Shown here: positions 46,020 through 57,795 of the stretch, one piece after another | How positions within the stretch are numbered: position 1 is the first letter of the stretch | How the letters are laid out: each line of letters begins with the position of its first letter | From: Adiantum capillus-veneris | Taxonomy: Eukaryota > Streptophyta > Polypodiopsida > Polypodiales > Pteridaceae | Assembly: GCA_014529385.2 (NCBI GenBank) | Contig: CM043960.1 | Location: 79,716,832-79,780,831 of the forward strand | DNA: 64,000 nucleotides | Direction: 5' to 3' | Translations under genes and position numbers: made by a program | Notes under the pieces: generated by a model | The model's database searches: none | Told to the model about the DNA's origin: nothing | Seen by the model: only the letters and a program-made list of their open reading frames with translations

Positions 46020-46508
46020 TCACAGAGGGAGACGACTCTCTTCAACTCAAGCTTCAAGTATATTAGAGAGCAGTGATCAAATAAGTGCAATATCTGTCAC
46101 GGATATGACAGAAGGTTTGGAGACACACGAAGAGGAGATGCAAAGTCAAGACTTGGGGCTTGGCTCCATAAATGAAGTTGATGAATCTCTTGCTCCACAA
46201 GAGGCATGTTTACAAATAGTGCCTTATGTCGTAAGAGATGAAGTAGCAGTAGATACTGAGCCAGGGGATGAGCACAAGCTATACATGCATAGAGGACAAG
46301 ATATTCTTCAATGTACTCGCATGTTTAGTTGTTTTGATTGTCCACCGATTCCTTTATGTCGATTGATCCCCTATGCAAGGGTGAGAGGCTTAAGAGATGA
46401 TGTTAGTGGATTGAAATCTGCTTTTGCAAAGGAGGGCTATATGCAAGAAAAAGGAGCTTTTATTGTTTCAATTTGGAATTGCAAGAAGGAGGAATCTTAT
46501 GCTACAGG
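46020..46508 (+). CDS. Possible internal exon, unrecognised protein
   Basis: The frame is open from about 46018 (after TGA 46015-46017) through MTEGLETHEEEMQSQDLG (46105) and LQIVPYVVRDEVAVDTEPGD to LCRLIPYARVRGLRDDVSGL and KEGYMQEKGAFIVSIWN. A donor-like GCTACAG|GTATTTC is at 46507-46509. The acidic N-terminal part followed by a hydrophobic/basic segment reads as genuine protein. The true start is uncertain: either ATG 46105 or an acceptor near 46025. No downstream exon was found; a minus-strand relic begins at 46542. Could belong to a transposon. Confidence 0.4.
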
Positions 46509-46541
46509 TATTTCATTTCTCTACTTTGATCTTTTTGAATT

Positions 46542-47177
46542 TCATAATTTATTTGAGCACCTATCTCTATACAACGATAGCATGTCCACTTCCATGGGTA
46601 GATATTCTAAGTACAACTCTTCAAATGGTGCAGACTCTAAAGTTTGACTAGCATCATTTGTAATTCTTACTGCATTCAATAGATGTCTATGCCAATCTTC
46701 TACCACAAGTGGAATCTCATTTAGTCCATCCTTTATATTAGGCATAACAATAGTCACTTCTCTTATGAGCTCAGTTTCTTTTTCTTTCACCTCACCCACT
46801 TTTTCAGTAGTTTTTTATTCTTCTTGTTTTGTTTTGACTAGTGTTGATGGACCTTTCTTCTGCATTTCGAGAAGTTCTTGTGCAATTTGAACCAAACTTT
46901 GATAAGCTTCAATCTTAAATTTCTCTAGCTTGGAGTATAGATAGTGTTTCCATTTGTTTTCCATGTTCTATTCAGCTTGTAACTCTACCTTATTAGCTTC
47001 TAGTGTAGCATTTAGTGGCTCAAATACTTTGTCAACCAAAACTAAACCCCCTAAGTGGTCAACGGACTCTTCATTCTTAACTTGAATAATGGATTTGGCC
47101 CTCTTCTCAAGTAATTTTCTATCGTCTTGGTTATTGCTTGTCTTTTTCATGATGTTTTGTTTTTTTGTTTCTCCCAT
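46542..47177 (-). pseudogene. Coiled-coil-like protein relic, two in-frame stops
   Basis: One minus-strand frame of about 212 codons runs from MGETKKQNIMKKTSNNQDDR (47177) to the stop at 46542, interrupted by stops near 46968 and 46812. It is Lys/Glu-rich with helix-like segments (EKFKIEAYQSLVQIAQELLE). The composition could fit a Gag-like or structural protein. I do not recognise it. Confidence 0.35.
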
Positions 47178-47427
47178 TTTGAGATGCTTTTTTCCTTCCT
47201 TTGAATGAGTGAGAAATTTCTTTCCATAGAGTTTGGTTCAAGCTCTCATCACGACTTTTAAGGGTATAGTTATTTCACTATTTCACGAAATTGATTACTT
47301 CCATGGCCACTTATATGGTAATAGGAGATTTACCATTACTATTAGTGGTTTTAGGACATTCATCTGGAAAGTGTTAAAACCATGCATTCATACATAGGTG
47401 AGCAGGAGAAGAATCCTTAGTGTGCAA

Positions 47428-49198
47428 GTGGTAAAATTTAAGAAAATGGTGGACACGGGGATCAACTTACATTCAATCATATCCACATAGATAAAATGTA
47501 CTTTAACCTTGGAAGAACTAACTAAACTTAGACTTGGACACAACTTTAGAAGAAATAGGAATTTGAGTCTAAGTCAAGTGTTAAAGAAATGAGACAAGAA
47601 CAATCTCTAAGGAAAATAGTAAAATTTGTTCTAGTGAACAAGGTAGGAGATTATTGTGGGGGTAAAGAAGGCAACACCACCCTACTTGTGGAATTTTTTG
47701 GTGTTAAACCATGGATATCCTAACAACGAGCTTGGAATGTCATTGCCACTAAATAAGAGTGGGGATTTTGGAAAAATGTGCTACTTAAAAAACATATATG
47801 AAGTTACAACTTGCAGATGGGTGTGTGGAAAGACCTCTGGGATTTCTAAAAGGTGTTATCGTCAATTTATGTGGCATTGACAAGTAGTGGATTTTGGAAA
47901 GAAAATTAAATATAATGTTATTTAAGAAGACCATTTACAAAACGATTGTAAACGATCCAAGGCTGGGGATACAATTATATATACCTCTGATAGGTGGGTT
48001 CAATCACAAGGCTTAATTTAGAAAATCACTCCTTCAAAGACATGTCAAAGATCTCCTATTCAAGAATTTGACTCAACAACTACAACTAATACTAAGCTGC
48101 TCTCTTAGTTGAAGTCAAGACCACAAATTTGGATGTGTGGTGCTTCAGACCATAGTATCTTGATGAGGGAGGGTGTCATCTTGGAACGGGAAGTAGAAGA
48201 CAAAGGCTACATTCTGGACCCATTTCCTCAACATTTGTTTAAACCATATGAGTGGACTCAAATTTTGGCAACATTGGATACTTGTCTAAATAAGCTACTT
48301 CTACTAGATTTTACAACGAGGAGGATTATGATATGATTCCAATTCGTATGGTGTTTATGATAAGTGAGAGCACGGAGAGCCCAGGTGAAGGATCCCAATC
48401 ATATATGAGTGAACTGAAAAAGGAGATACTTGTATTTAAGTTTCAAGAACACATCTCTATCAACAATTTTTCTAAGCAAGAACAGGAGGATGGAATTACT
48501 TTTTATGATTCAGCAAATGAGGTAGAAGAGAATCCAATCACTTTTAGTGGCTTGGATTTTGAAAAAGAGAGATTAAGAGTTTGCTTTTTGCAAAGAAATG
48601 GGAGAAAAAAGTTTTTTGATTCTCCAAATCAATTATATAGAAAAAACCTGAAGTTAAACGAACGTGAACACATTCCATACCTACAACAAAGGGTAAAATT
48701 CATTATTTGATGCTGGTTTGTAGGGCAAAAAAGTGTGTTAAAGACAAAATAAAGGGGTGCTACTTGCCACAAGTAAGAAAACCTTGCATGCAGACATTCG
48801 AATAGGAAAACCAAGCCTGAAAATAAATCCAAATTAATGGACAGTCGAGGTTGAAAATGAATCTAAATTGTCAAAAACCAAACGAAGGTTTAAGTATAAG
48901 GAATTGAAGAAGACCTTGAGAGAGGTTTGGACTACTAAAATGGAATCAGAGGAGGATACGTGTGTGTTCTAATGAGTGGGGTATCTCATTATTAAAAGTA
49001 TACACTCCAAGATAGTAGGATTGTGAATCAAATAGCCCACAAGGAGTTCAAGAAGGAAACTATAAAATATTATGATGGTAAGCAAATAGATCTTGTCCTT
49101 CTTGATAAAGATCTTAAGCTGGGTTACAGATTTATCTGCTAAAGAAGAAGAGATTCTTATCAAAACTTTAAAGGAATACAAAGAAGTTTTTGTAAAGC
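47428..49198 (+). pseudogene. Decayed gypsy pol: protease and RT start
   Basis: Retropepsin text VVKFKKMVDTGINLHSII keeps the DTG catalytic triad (47428-47481). After several unassigned open stretches (47656-47880, 48109-48336, 48333-48710) the N-terminal RT lead-in VTDLSAKEEEILIKTLKEYK appears at about 49125-49185. The sequence is then broken by element E and resumes near 51764. Stops and shifts are many, so this is older than the other elements. Confidence 0.6.
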
Positions 49199-49600
49199 TA
49201 GGGTGGATTGTTAACACTAGAATTTATGGTGTTAACATGCCAGTGACAAAGCTAATTACACAATAGAGATAGAGTAGAATGTAGGTGCAAAACTATATTG
49301 ATTGATTCAACTTGAAAGTGTGTACAAAAGGCTCATTAGATAGAGATGGCTAAAGCATCTCCTGTGAGACAGCATAAAAAGTCTCCAAATCAGCCCATCC
49401 AACTTGCAAACTTGTGGGTGACCTTTCAAGCCACTTTAGGGGCCCATTAACCAACTCTAGGTGAGTGCACACTCTCTAGTAATGACCCCCATACCCTTAG
49501 GTACCTTTTCCACATGCTACCACATAGTTATGTGCCACATATACATCCTAGTAGGATAGAGAAGATACACACCATTATAGGAAAAATCCCACAATTCCCA
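49199..49600 (-). repeat. 3' LTR of element E (about 402 bp)
   Basis: Matches 51335-51758, ending ACAATTCCCA on the plus strand. Differs by substitutions and a gap of about 20 bp. The left boundary is uncertain by about 5 bp. Confidence 0.8.
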
Positions 49601-49613
49601 AAAGCCCTCCCAT
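49601..49613 (-). promoter_or_regulatory. Polypurine tract of element E
   Basis: Minus strand ATGGGAGGGCTTT directly before the TGGGAATTG LTR start. Confidence 0.75.
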
Positions 49614-51312
49614 TGGGGTGGACTATGACAATAGAAAATAGCTATGCCAATCCAGATTGACAATCATAGCCAATCCAAAGGACCATATCCAATCCAGAAG
49701 ACCACCGATGATAAGCACTCTAATCAAGGAGCACAACTCCAATCTAGGAGTCCAAAACACAGCTCTAGTCCAAGAGTCTGCAAAAACTTTCATTACCACA
49801 ACTTCATCATTTTTCCTCCTCCCTTTCTACTTCTTCATCTTCTAACTGTGCTACACGCACCATCTTGGTGGTGCTGCTGCCATGGTTGCTATTGTAGCTT
49901 TCTCATGATCTTTATTGAATAGAAATGTAAAGTTAAGTAACACTAATGAAAATAGAAAATTGTTGATGCTAATTCTCCTCCCCTTGAAGGTAGATCTCTA
50001 CTTTTCTCTCCCATTGTGCCTTGGAGCGGTCTTAGCGCTTGGTTTTTATGCCAAGCCAAGTGCCTAAACTTTGTACAAACACACATGATGATATCCTTGA
50101 TGATGGATGTGTAGACATACATTGCTTTGTAATGTGCCATGAGTGCAAAATTTAACTTTAGAATCACAACGTTTAATGAGAGATTGCTTTTAATACTTTG
50201 GTTGACACTTTTGAAGCTTTGAAAAATTTGCTTTAAATCCCTCTTCAAGCCAAAGCTTTTTCTAGGCAATTCCTTCTTTGAGACCTTTTTATTGAAGCTC
50301 AAGGATGCCTTTGAGTGCTTGAATTTGAAAACCTTGGTTGTTTTTTGTAATTGAAGCTCTTGGGATTGCTTTGAAAAATTGTGAGCCTTTTGAATGCTCG
50401 AGCAAACCTTGGCTACTATTGCAATGCATGCAACACAAGAACTACCCCTTGCAAGGGCTTGGGGATTTGCTCTTATGGTTGTGGGAAGGCAACCCTAGTG
50501 AGGTTGAGTCTTTGAGCAGTAGGATGTGGTACAGTGACCTATCACCATCGGAATTGCATTTAGGTAATCGGGTAGCACGGGCAGGCAAGGCAGGATGTCG
50601 TGTAGCAGGCAAAGCTCCTGAAAAGGAATAGAGCGCATGATCAGTTGCCAACAGACCCGACTGTGTCTTCCATGCTTCAATGGAGTGTCAAATTCAGGTG
50701 CATCCACCTTCCTTAAGCTAAAATTAAGCTTTTGAACTCATGACCACAAGCGCCCAATATGAGGTGGCCTAGACAGGTGTCCATGCCCACTTGGGCCATG
50801 CCCCTTTCTTGTTGAAGAACACTAAAGATAAACCTTCATCCTTGACTCAACAGGGATGCACACACAAGAACTCACCCACACACCTATTTTCATAAAGAAA
50901 TGGGAATTGATAAGAGGGGGCTTTTGGCCTCAGATTGCAGAGGTGGAGGGCTCGTTGGAAGGCTCTTGTCAAGCACTAGCTCCACACATAAATAATACTC
51001 TGAAAACACGTGAATGGAACAATTAATCGCAAAATCCAAAATCAACTAAAATTGAGGATTTTTTGTTCTTCCAATCACAAAATGCAATTTCCTAATTTCA
51101 TGCTAATTAAACTTAAATGCAAATGCGGGCTAGTGCACACATTAAATGCTAACTAACACAATCTAATCCTCTTTAATTAAACCTGCCTGGTTCCATGGAG
51201 GATAGTGGCGTCTTGGATCTACCAAGGATGTACCCACACATGGATAGTTTAGGGATCAATTATTGAGATGAAAAATTAGGGAGATTCATTGGATAATGCT
51301 AATCTCACCAAA

Positions 51313-51324
51313 GCTCTGATACCA
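51313..51324 (-). promoter_or_regulatory. Primer-binding site of element E, initiator tRNA-Met
   Basis: GCTCTGATACCA on the plus strand is the reverse complement of TGGTATCAGAGC; a perfect 12-base site. Confidence 0.9.
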
Positions 51325-51334
51325 CGCGTAGAGT

Positions 51335-51758
51335 TAGAATGGATTGTTAAAACTAGCATTCATGGTGTTAACATGCCAATGGCAAAGCTAATTACACAAT
51401 AAAGATAGAGTAGAATGTAGGTGCAAAACTAGATTAACTCATTCAACCTGAAAGTGTGTACAAAAGGCTCATTATATAGAGCTAGCTAAGGAATGTTTCA
51501 TATGGCATCATTGATGACATCATACAAAGGCTCCAAATCAGCCCATCCAGCTTGCAAACTCGTGGGTGACCTTTCAAACCACTTTAGGAGTCCATTAACT
51601 AACTATGGGTGAGTCCACACCCTCTGCTAATGACCCCCATGGGTACCCACACCCTTAGGTACCTTTTCCACATGCTAACACATGGTTTTGTGCCACATAT
51701 GCATCCCATTAGGATAGAGGAGATACACACCATCATATGACAAAGCCCACAATTCCCA
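51335..51758 (-). repeat. 5' LTR of element E (about 424 bp)
   Basis: Counterpart of 49199-49600. Contains an extra GATGACATCATACA stretch near 51510. Confidence 0.8.
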
Positions 51759-51763
51759 AAAGT

Positions 51764-52863
51764 ATTTACCTGATCTGACAAAGATTTGAAGGGATGGATA
51801 TGCTAGCAATGAGAGATGATGCTAAACCATCAAGGAAAAATCCTTATATCTATAATGAGATCTTTGCTAAGAATGTTAAAGAGGAAATTGAAAAACTTAA
51901 CGAAATAATATTCATTTCTGAGATTCAAGTTACAGATTGGAGTTCTTGTAGTAGGGGGTACCGATTGGTGTAAAATTAGAAAATTTCTCATTAAGAGAGT
52001 ATATCCGCTTTGGGGCTTTGCACTTGAAAGAAGATCGTGCACATGGGGCAGGCACATGTTGCACAAAGAGGAGGTGGAAGAGGCGGGGTATAGGTGTGGT
52101 TTTGGGGGGGGGGGGGGTTGGAGTCCTGCAAGTGGGCGGCGTAGGGGGTGCGCCAAAAAAATAATTTTTTTTAAATTAATGGGCAACCAGTTTAGTGCAC
52201 GAGCAATTTTGCCCTCATGGTCGAGGGCAACACTGAACTGGTAGATCTCTTCTCCATTCAAGTTCAAATTTGCCATATTTCTTTGATGAGGAAGGTGTGA
52301 GAGCAAGGCCTCAAGCCAAAGGAACAAGAAAGAATCTTCAACTTAATTGAATAAAACAAGGAGGTTGCCAGTAGTAGGATGTAATAGTACCCGAGAAAAA
52401 ATGACAACTTTGTGAGTCTAAAAAATGTAAATGTGGCTACCATCACCAAGAATTATCCTTTACCAATCATAAAACAGCTTTTGTTAATTAATGGGGTATT
52501 TTTACTTACACAGTCATGCCATTTATATTGACTAAAGAATACCCAATAATTTTGTTAAAATTGTATATACCGACCTCTACGTTCATTCTCTTTGCGGGAC
52601 GGTCATTGCGACCATTTGCAAAAGGCCTTTGAAAAATGCTGCTTATATAGGATTTGTTTGAATCCTAAGAAATGTGTATTTATGGTATGCCAATTTTAGG
52701 ACATATAGTGTCCAAAAATGGGATATCAATATGTTTTGAAAAGATAAAGGCCAACATTGAGTTGGCAAGATCTACCAATGTCAAGCTTAACATGTGCTAC
52801 TCTTGGATTTTTATCACTGACATTGATAGTCATCCAAAAGTATTTTTGCAAGTGATACTATAG
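51764..52863 (+). pseudogene. Decayed gypsy RT, continuation after element E
   Basis: RT text resumes: MLAMRDDAKPSRKNPYIYNE and VKEEIEKLNEIIFISEIQ (about 51797-51930). A non-matching stretch of about 0.45 kb follows, with a 14-base poly-G run at about 52105. Then LKNVNVATITKNYPLPIIKQ (about 52418-52478) and LNPKKC with LGHIVSKNGISICFEKIKAN (52650-52760). The order is that of the gypsy RT palm and connection domain, but the active-site segment is missing. Confidence 0.7.
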
Positions 52864-52896
52864 CTAGACTTCACCTATTTGGCCAACCCACCAGAG

Positions 52897-53025
52897 TGAT
52901 GATACACTTATCTAGACACCTCACTCTCTATTGGTTCACACTAGACCATTGTACTAGTTTTTTCTTTATGTGCTTGCAAGAGCTCATGATATATCCTTCT
53001 CAATCTCTTAACATGGCATCAGATC
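52897..53025 (+). other. Possible LTR end and primer-site remnant
   Basis: A TGATGATACAC...CTCTTAACA stretch is followed by TGGCATCAGATC, which matches the initiator-Met site at 10 of 12 positions. It may be the left end of an old copia-like element. No second LTR was found. Confidence 0.3.
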
Positions 53026-53832
53026 TTGGTTCATTCTAAGGAGCTTCAAGCAACAAGCAAAAGCAGTAGAAGAAGTAGTCTCCAAATTTTTGAGAGCCAT
53101 CGCCAAATGATTTTCAATTGAGGTGCTTCTTCAATGGAGATTGTGCGTCTTGGGTTCTGGTGTAGTCCTTTGAATTGAAACTATGTAGTCAGATCATTAT
53201 GGATATGTTTTTTATCCTCGTTTTGGAGTAAGAATGTGTATACATGCATAATGCTTTGGAGTTGGAGTGCGTACACATGCATAATGCTAAGGTTCAGATT
53301 TTTGCAAATCTACATCTTAGTGGTGCAAAAAGTTTTGTTTTGGTTTCACTATTCACAATCACTATTTAGCACTATAGAATAGGTGTATATATGCATATTG
53401 TAGTTACAAAAAATAACTTATTATTTTAAGTAGGTTGCTTAGAGATAGTACAAAGTAGTGAAAGCTCGTAAGTATTGTTAGGGTACAGGCGTCTGTGCCT
53501 TGCCCTACCGCCTAGGCTATTGGCACCCACCCACTAACACCACCTTATTCTTGTACATATACTAAGAACAATGCGTTCCTTACTTTGAGGTTGAATCCAC
53601 CCACACTGTGTATGACATTATGGAATCTTCATCCTTTAATTCAGTAGCACCATGGGTAGGAGCACATGCCAGTAGGAGCTAGGATCAAGGAGGAGGCACA
53701 GTACAAGGGCCCCCGCATGCCCAACACATGTGATACCATGTAGAAGTGAGGGGAACGCAACCCCCCTCAGGGAAGGTGTGCATGTGTGTGTGCTCCTCAC
53801 ATTGTGCATAGGTAGAGATGGCACATGCACTC

Positions 53833-53866
<34 letters not shown>

Positions 53867-54639
53867 GCCATGCAGACACCAAGAGGTAGGCAAAAATTCT
53901 GTATTCATTCATTGGGATGCGGGCATTTATGGAACTTATGCAATGCATCGATTGGGGACAAAGAAAAACCAACCCAAGGCGGAATTTTTTAGTCTAGTTC
54001 TAGTGGATTTTGGCTTTTCTTATTTCAGCCCGCCATGTCACCTAAGTGATCTTTCCTACACCGTGCAAGCTTTGACTCTACAAAACATATCAAGCGTTGA
54101 GTAGGGGAAGGTCCTACGCACAGACAAAGTTACTTCATAAAAGTGTTTTTCAATGTAGCGGAGCAAGAAGACGGGGATTTCAGATTAAAAGCAATACAAG
54201 GCTTGTTAACTGATGACAAATTTGGGGAAAAGAAGGGCAAGCTCGATAGAAGATGGGTAGTCGATGATGCTTGGAGTAAGGGTCAATCTATGTTCATTGA
54301 GGGGCTTGAGTGCATGTGTCTATGAGGGCTTGGACATGCATCAATGACATGGATTCGGAAGAATCTAAGACTATGATTTGATTGGAAGCCAAGTAGTGGT
54401 CTAGAGTTATTGTTAGTGTTGATTAAGGCTTTACCTAGAGTTTTGATCATCTAAGTGATTGTTAGAGGTTGAGTGCACTATACCTTGTACAATTTATTTT
54501 GGTTTTAGTAATCTAGTGCTTGTTTGGGTTTCTATTGGCATTCATTAATCTCTTTGTGCTCTTTTCTCTCACGTTTTTTCCATAGCGAGCAGCTTGCCAG
54601 TGACCCGACTCACCTCGTAAATCTTTTCTCTCGATATCT
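53026..54639. other. No supported gene; short (GA)n at 53838-53865
   Basis: A small duplicated phrase (TACATGCATAATGCT) is at 53242 and 53274. An open 60-codon frame at 54143 shows no recognised motif. Confidence 0.5.
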
Positions 54640-55412
54640 ATGGTGAACCTAATGCGAACCGAGCCGAGGTGAGAAAATTGTGCTTGAGAAGATATCGATG
54701 CTTCCAGAGAAAATGATGCAGTATATGTTACAATTATTGATTGCTTTGATGTAGCAGCAACAACAGGTTTCTTAGAAGTAATTTAGTATATTGCAAGGAG
54801 ATAATCCACAAGGTTTGAATAATGATCCCCCCATGTTTCCATTTTTTTAAAAGATAATTTGGACAATTTAGTGAATATGCAAGAATAAGATGAAGCCTAG
54901 ATAAATCAGGCAAAAGTGGATGAAGTAGTAGAAGAAGCTTTAGATAAGGTTTATGCAAAAATAGGTAAGTTTGATGGCTATGATGGTGATGGTTACCTTG
55001 CATGCTACAAGTCAGAGATGGAACTTATGAGCATTTCAATTGAGCACATGATCAAGGAATTTGAGCAATTAGTACTTCCAAAATGCGTGATCAAATAGAG
55101 GAACTTATCAGATGTATGGGGATAGCCAGAAAAAATTTGAAGTAGCAATGGTACAGGTGGGTGAGTATTACATGGACTTAGAAATAGAGCAAATGACTGA
55201 GAAGAAGCAAGTTATTTTTAGTAAAGGTGATGGGAATCAATTGAAGATAAAATTAGCTATGATGCATTTTGGGAGAAAATTCATGCAAGAAGTAAAGGTA
55301 AAGCAGATGTAGCTTTGGAAGTAGTAGATTTAGTCCTAGAGGATTATATTTCAAGCAATTTCACACAGGAAAATAATGAATTTGATCGAAATTTCTCAAA
55401 GCTTGCTTGCAT
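54640..55412 (+). pseudogene. Gypsy gag relic, truncated by a CACTA element
   Basis: The start MVNLMRTEPR at 54640 and EKISMLPEKMMQYMLQLL (54685-54735), then KIGKFDGYDGDGYLACYKSE and MSISIEHMIKEFEQLVLP (54960-55080), match the layout of a plant gypsy Gag capsid domain. The end has KGKADVALEVVDLVLEDY and FSKLACMD. Many stops and frame shifts break it. It stops exactly where CACTACAAGAGG begins, so the transposon inserted into it. Confidence 0.6.
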
Positions 55413-55415
55413 GGA

Positions 55416-55680
55416 CACTACAAGAGGTTGTGTGCACTTGTGATGCTATTAGCGATGGAAATACATTGGGTTTTTATACTCCTCGGCGTCGCTAAGACTG
55501 TCGCTAAGAGCGTCGATACGGGAACATCACTATGAGCATCGCTATAACGGTCTCTATAAGCATCACTATAGGCGTCGTTATATAGCAACGCCTATAGCAA
55601 TGATCATAGCGATGTTTATAGGCCACCTATAGCAACGTTTATAGAGACGCTGCACAGCCTTATATGGTGACGGTCATAGC
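55416..55680. mobile_element. CACTA element 2: 3' terminus and subterminal repeats
   Basis: CACTACAAGAGGTTGTG at 55416 is a standard CACTA terminal inverted repeat start. The next 250 bp contain many direct and inverted copies of ATAGCGACGC/GCGTCGCTA words (55480-55680), as expected of transposase-binding subterminal repeats. The gene at 56100-56791 is transcribed toward this end, making it the 3' end. The other terminus was not found. Confidence 0.75.
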
Positions 55681-56099
55681 GACGCCCAAGAGAAATTTCT
55701 TTTGGTGGCAGGGCATTGAATGCCCTACCACCCATCAACCATATTGAATGTTTCAATAATTGATTCACCTTTGAAAGAAAGTGCAAGCTTAGATATAGAC
55801 CCAAAGTAGTCACTCACAAGACAATATAACCATTAACTCCATCATCCATAGTATTGTTTGCAGAATAAAGATACAAAACTGACAAAAGTAAATTGATGAA
55901 AGTAAATCAATGACAATTGTAGACATCATAGGAAAAATCACTTGATTGTTAAACTTTGCAAATGTAATAGTTACAACACCATTGTCATTATTGAAAAATA
56001 TACATGGTTTTAAAAAATACATATAAACGTCATCTCATGATACATATGCTATGACAAAAGGAAACTAATGCTATCTAGCTACGGCTAGACTGACGTCGT

Positions 56100-56791
56100 T
56101 TAATCAAATGTCTCATCGTGTCCAAGCGGCGTATCTATCGGATTCTGCAAAAAAAAAAACAATAAGACAGCTTTTTGTAAGTATAAACATATAATTTATA
56201 AAACAATACAACAAATAGAAAAGAGTAAACCCTAATACTAACCATGCCGCCGGGAGAACTCAGAATGTCCATCAGGGCGTTTAAGCCCTTCCTGCCTGCG
56301 TACTCACGCTTGTACAGTGTGGGATCACGTCCTGTCACATCGACAACTATCAAAACATACAAAGAATCCATTATGTTAGAATTTAAAAACCCCTAAACCC
56401 TAAACTATCAAATCTAAAGAGCAATGAGAAAACACTTACAAAATCTGCCTCAAATGATGCCCACCTGCTGCTCCCCAAGTGGTGCGAGCTCCCTGCCTCT
56501 ACTCGCGCTCTGGCTGCCTCCTTTTATTGCTTCCACTTGTCGGGATTCTCGCGCGCTGATTTCTTCACATTCTTCCAATATTCTTTGGCCAGCCAATCTG
56601 GTTTGTTCCACCCATGCTTAATTGCTTTTTGCACTTTGGAACGCTTGTGCTTGCAGTATACGTGCATTGAAACCTTCATCACATCTTCATTGAAGCGGTC
56701 ATCCCGTGTTGAAACGGGAAACTCGTCATGAAGCATGCTGATGACTCTGTCTTTTAAATCACTTGGTACTTCACTCCAGGTGTTTAGTATT
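56100..56791 (-). CDS. CACTA element 2: transposase-associated (Transposase_24-like) gene, last three exons
   Basis: The minus-strand exons have good splice sites. Exon 56791-56440 ends GATTTT|GTAAGTG; exon 56346-56243 lies between GATAG| and |GTTAGT; the last exon 56144-56100 follows TTTGCAG| and closes at TAA. Protein text includes LNTWSEVPSDLKDRVISMLH, CKHKRSKVQKAIKHGWNKPD and KEYWKNVKKSARENPDKWKQ, the pattern of the plant Ptta/En/Spm family, then RWASFEADF, GRDPTLYKREYAGRKGL and NPIDTPLGHDETFD. One TAA lies inside the first of these exons (56524-56526; CAA to TAA would explain it). The upstream part is cut off at about 56791. Role inferred: DNA-binding accessory protein. Confidence 0.7.
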
Positions 56792-57279
56792 GAGGCGGTC
56801 CGGGGCGGGCAACAAGAGAGGCGACCTCTAAACACCCCTCAAGGCTCCCGTGCTGCTCAATTAGGGTTGGGGCAACCAGAAGCACAACACAACAACAAAC
56901 CCACAACCAAACCCAAACAAGATAGGGGCACCACCTAGTTATGGTATGCGAACTAGGACGCAAGAGAGATTTTGTCACAACCAAGAAGATGCACCGCAAA
57001 ACACACACAAGCAACCTCACACCAAGACACACACAAAATGGACTAGAGAGAGCTAGAGAAAAGGGAAGAGAGAGAGAGGAATGGATCTTGCGTAATACCT
57101 TATTTGTGACTTGCAAATGGCGATGGTTCATTATGATGCTATCGTAGAGCTTGTACAAAAACCACTCAATGCTTAGTGAATGCTAAACATTGCCAACACA
57201 CACACATTGTCTTAAGGTGTGGGAGACCTCTCACCACAATACCCTCTTACAAATATGCAACCATTGCATTCCACCAGTG
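56792..57279. other. Possible minus-strand LTR fragment
   Basis: TGAGGCGGTCCGG and the following text up to GGGGCACCACCTAG (about 56925) parallel the first 100 bp of the LTR of element C (GTGGCCTCTGTACTC, then GGGGGCACCACCCTA) in order and spacing. It may be an LTR of a related element. No second copy in the window. Confidence 0.35.
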
Positions 57280-57655
57280 TGTCCTTAAAGAGTGCCATGA
57301 ACCACCTTATATAGGGCACCATGGGATTGCCACAACTATTTACAAAGTAGAATCTCAATTTTATTGGATCTCTCTTAAAAATATTTTTTTACAAAGATGT
57401 GCCATGAACCACCTTATACACGCCACCGTGGGCTTGCCACAACTATTTACAAAGTAGAATCTTAACTTTATTGGACCTCCCTTTGAGAAGATTTTGTTAC
57501 ATATATTGCACAATGTTTTATTTTTCAATGAATCAAGCATCATCATGGTAAGCAATATGGTTTTTTGATAGCTTTACCTATTCCTAGCTCTCCTTGGTAG
57601 CCCATTTCTATGGATTTTATTACTCAGTTGCCACTTGCACCATCATCGAATTAGC
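57280..57655 (+). pseudogene. Gypsy integrase fragment with internal 107-bp duplication
   Basis: LKECHEPPYIGHHGIATTIY and KVESQFYWISLKNIF (57284-57390) are the His half of an integrase zinc domain. The same DNA repeats 107 bp later (57401-57480). LPIPSSPW*PISMDFITQLP (about 57573-57635) is the start of the integrase core with its first Asp. It is a scrap only, truncated on both sides. Confidence 0.6.
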
Positions 57656-57795
57656 AAATAGGCTTACTCATCAAAGCTAGAGCAAAAAAAGTTCTAAATG
57701 GAAAATGTTTCAACAGACACAACAAAATGTTATTAATCGATAGCATGTGACTTAGAGGGGGTGGGCACAAGCTACAACCTGCATGTGGCCCTAAC

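Larger units (their letters stand above)
49199..51758 (-). mobile_element. Element E: short LTR element without recognisable coding
   Basis: Direct repeats of about 400 bp surround 1.7 kb with no gag or pol motif. On the minus strand the LTR opens TGGGAATTGTGGG after a purine tract, and a perfect initiator-Met site lies 10 bp beyond the other LTR, so the orientation is minus. It interrupts a gypsy RT relic. Flanking AAAGC (49194-49198) and AAAGT (51759-51763) may be a mutated target duplication, in which case the LTR inner ends are at 49199 and 51335. It is larger than typical TRIM elements and smaller than LARDs. Confidence 0.8.

Noticed and set aside
50338-50707. Open frames on both strands inside element E.
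   Set aside because: Neither shows a retroelement motif, and their overlap suggests chance openness in GC-richer DNA.
52105-52120. A 14-base poly-G run as a G-quadruplex or sequencing artefact.
   Set aside because: It may be either; nothing around it gives it a function, so it is not scored.
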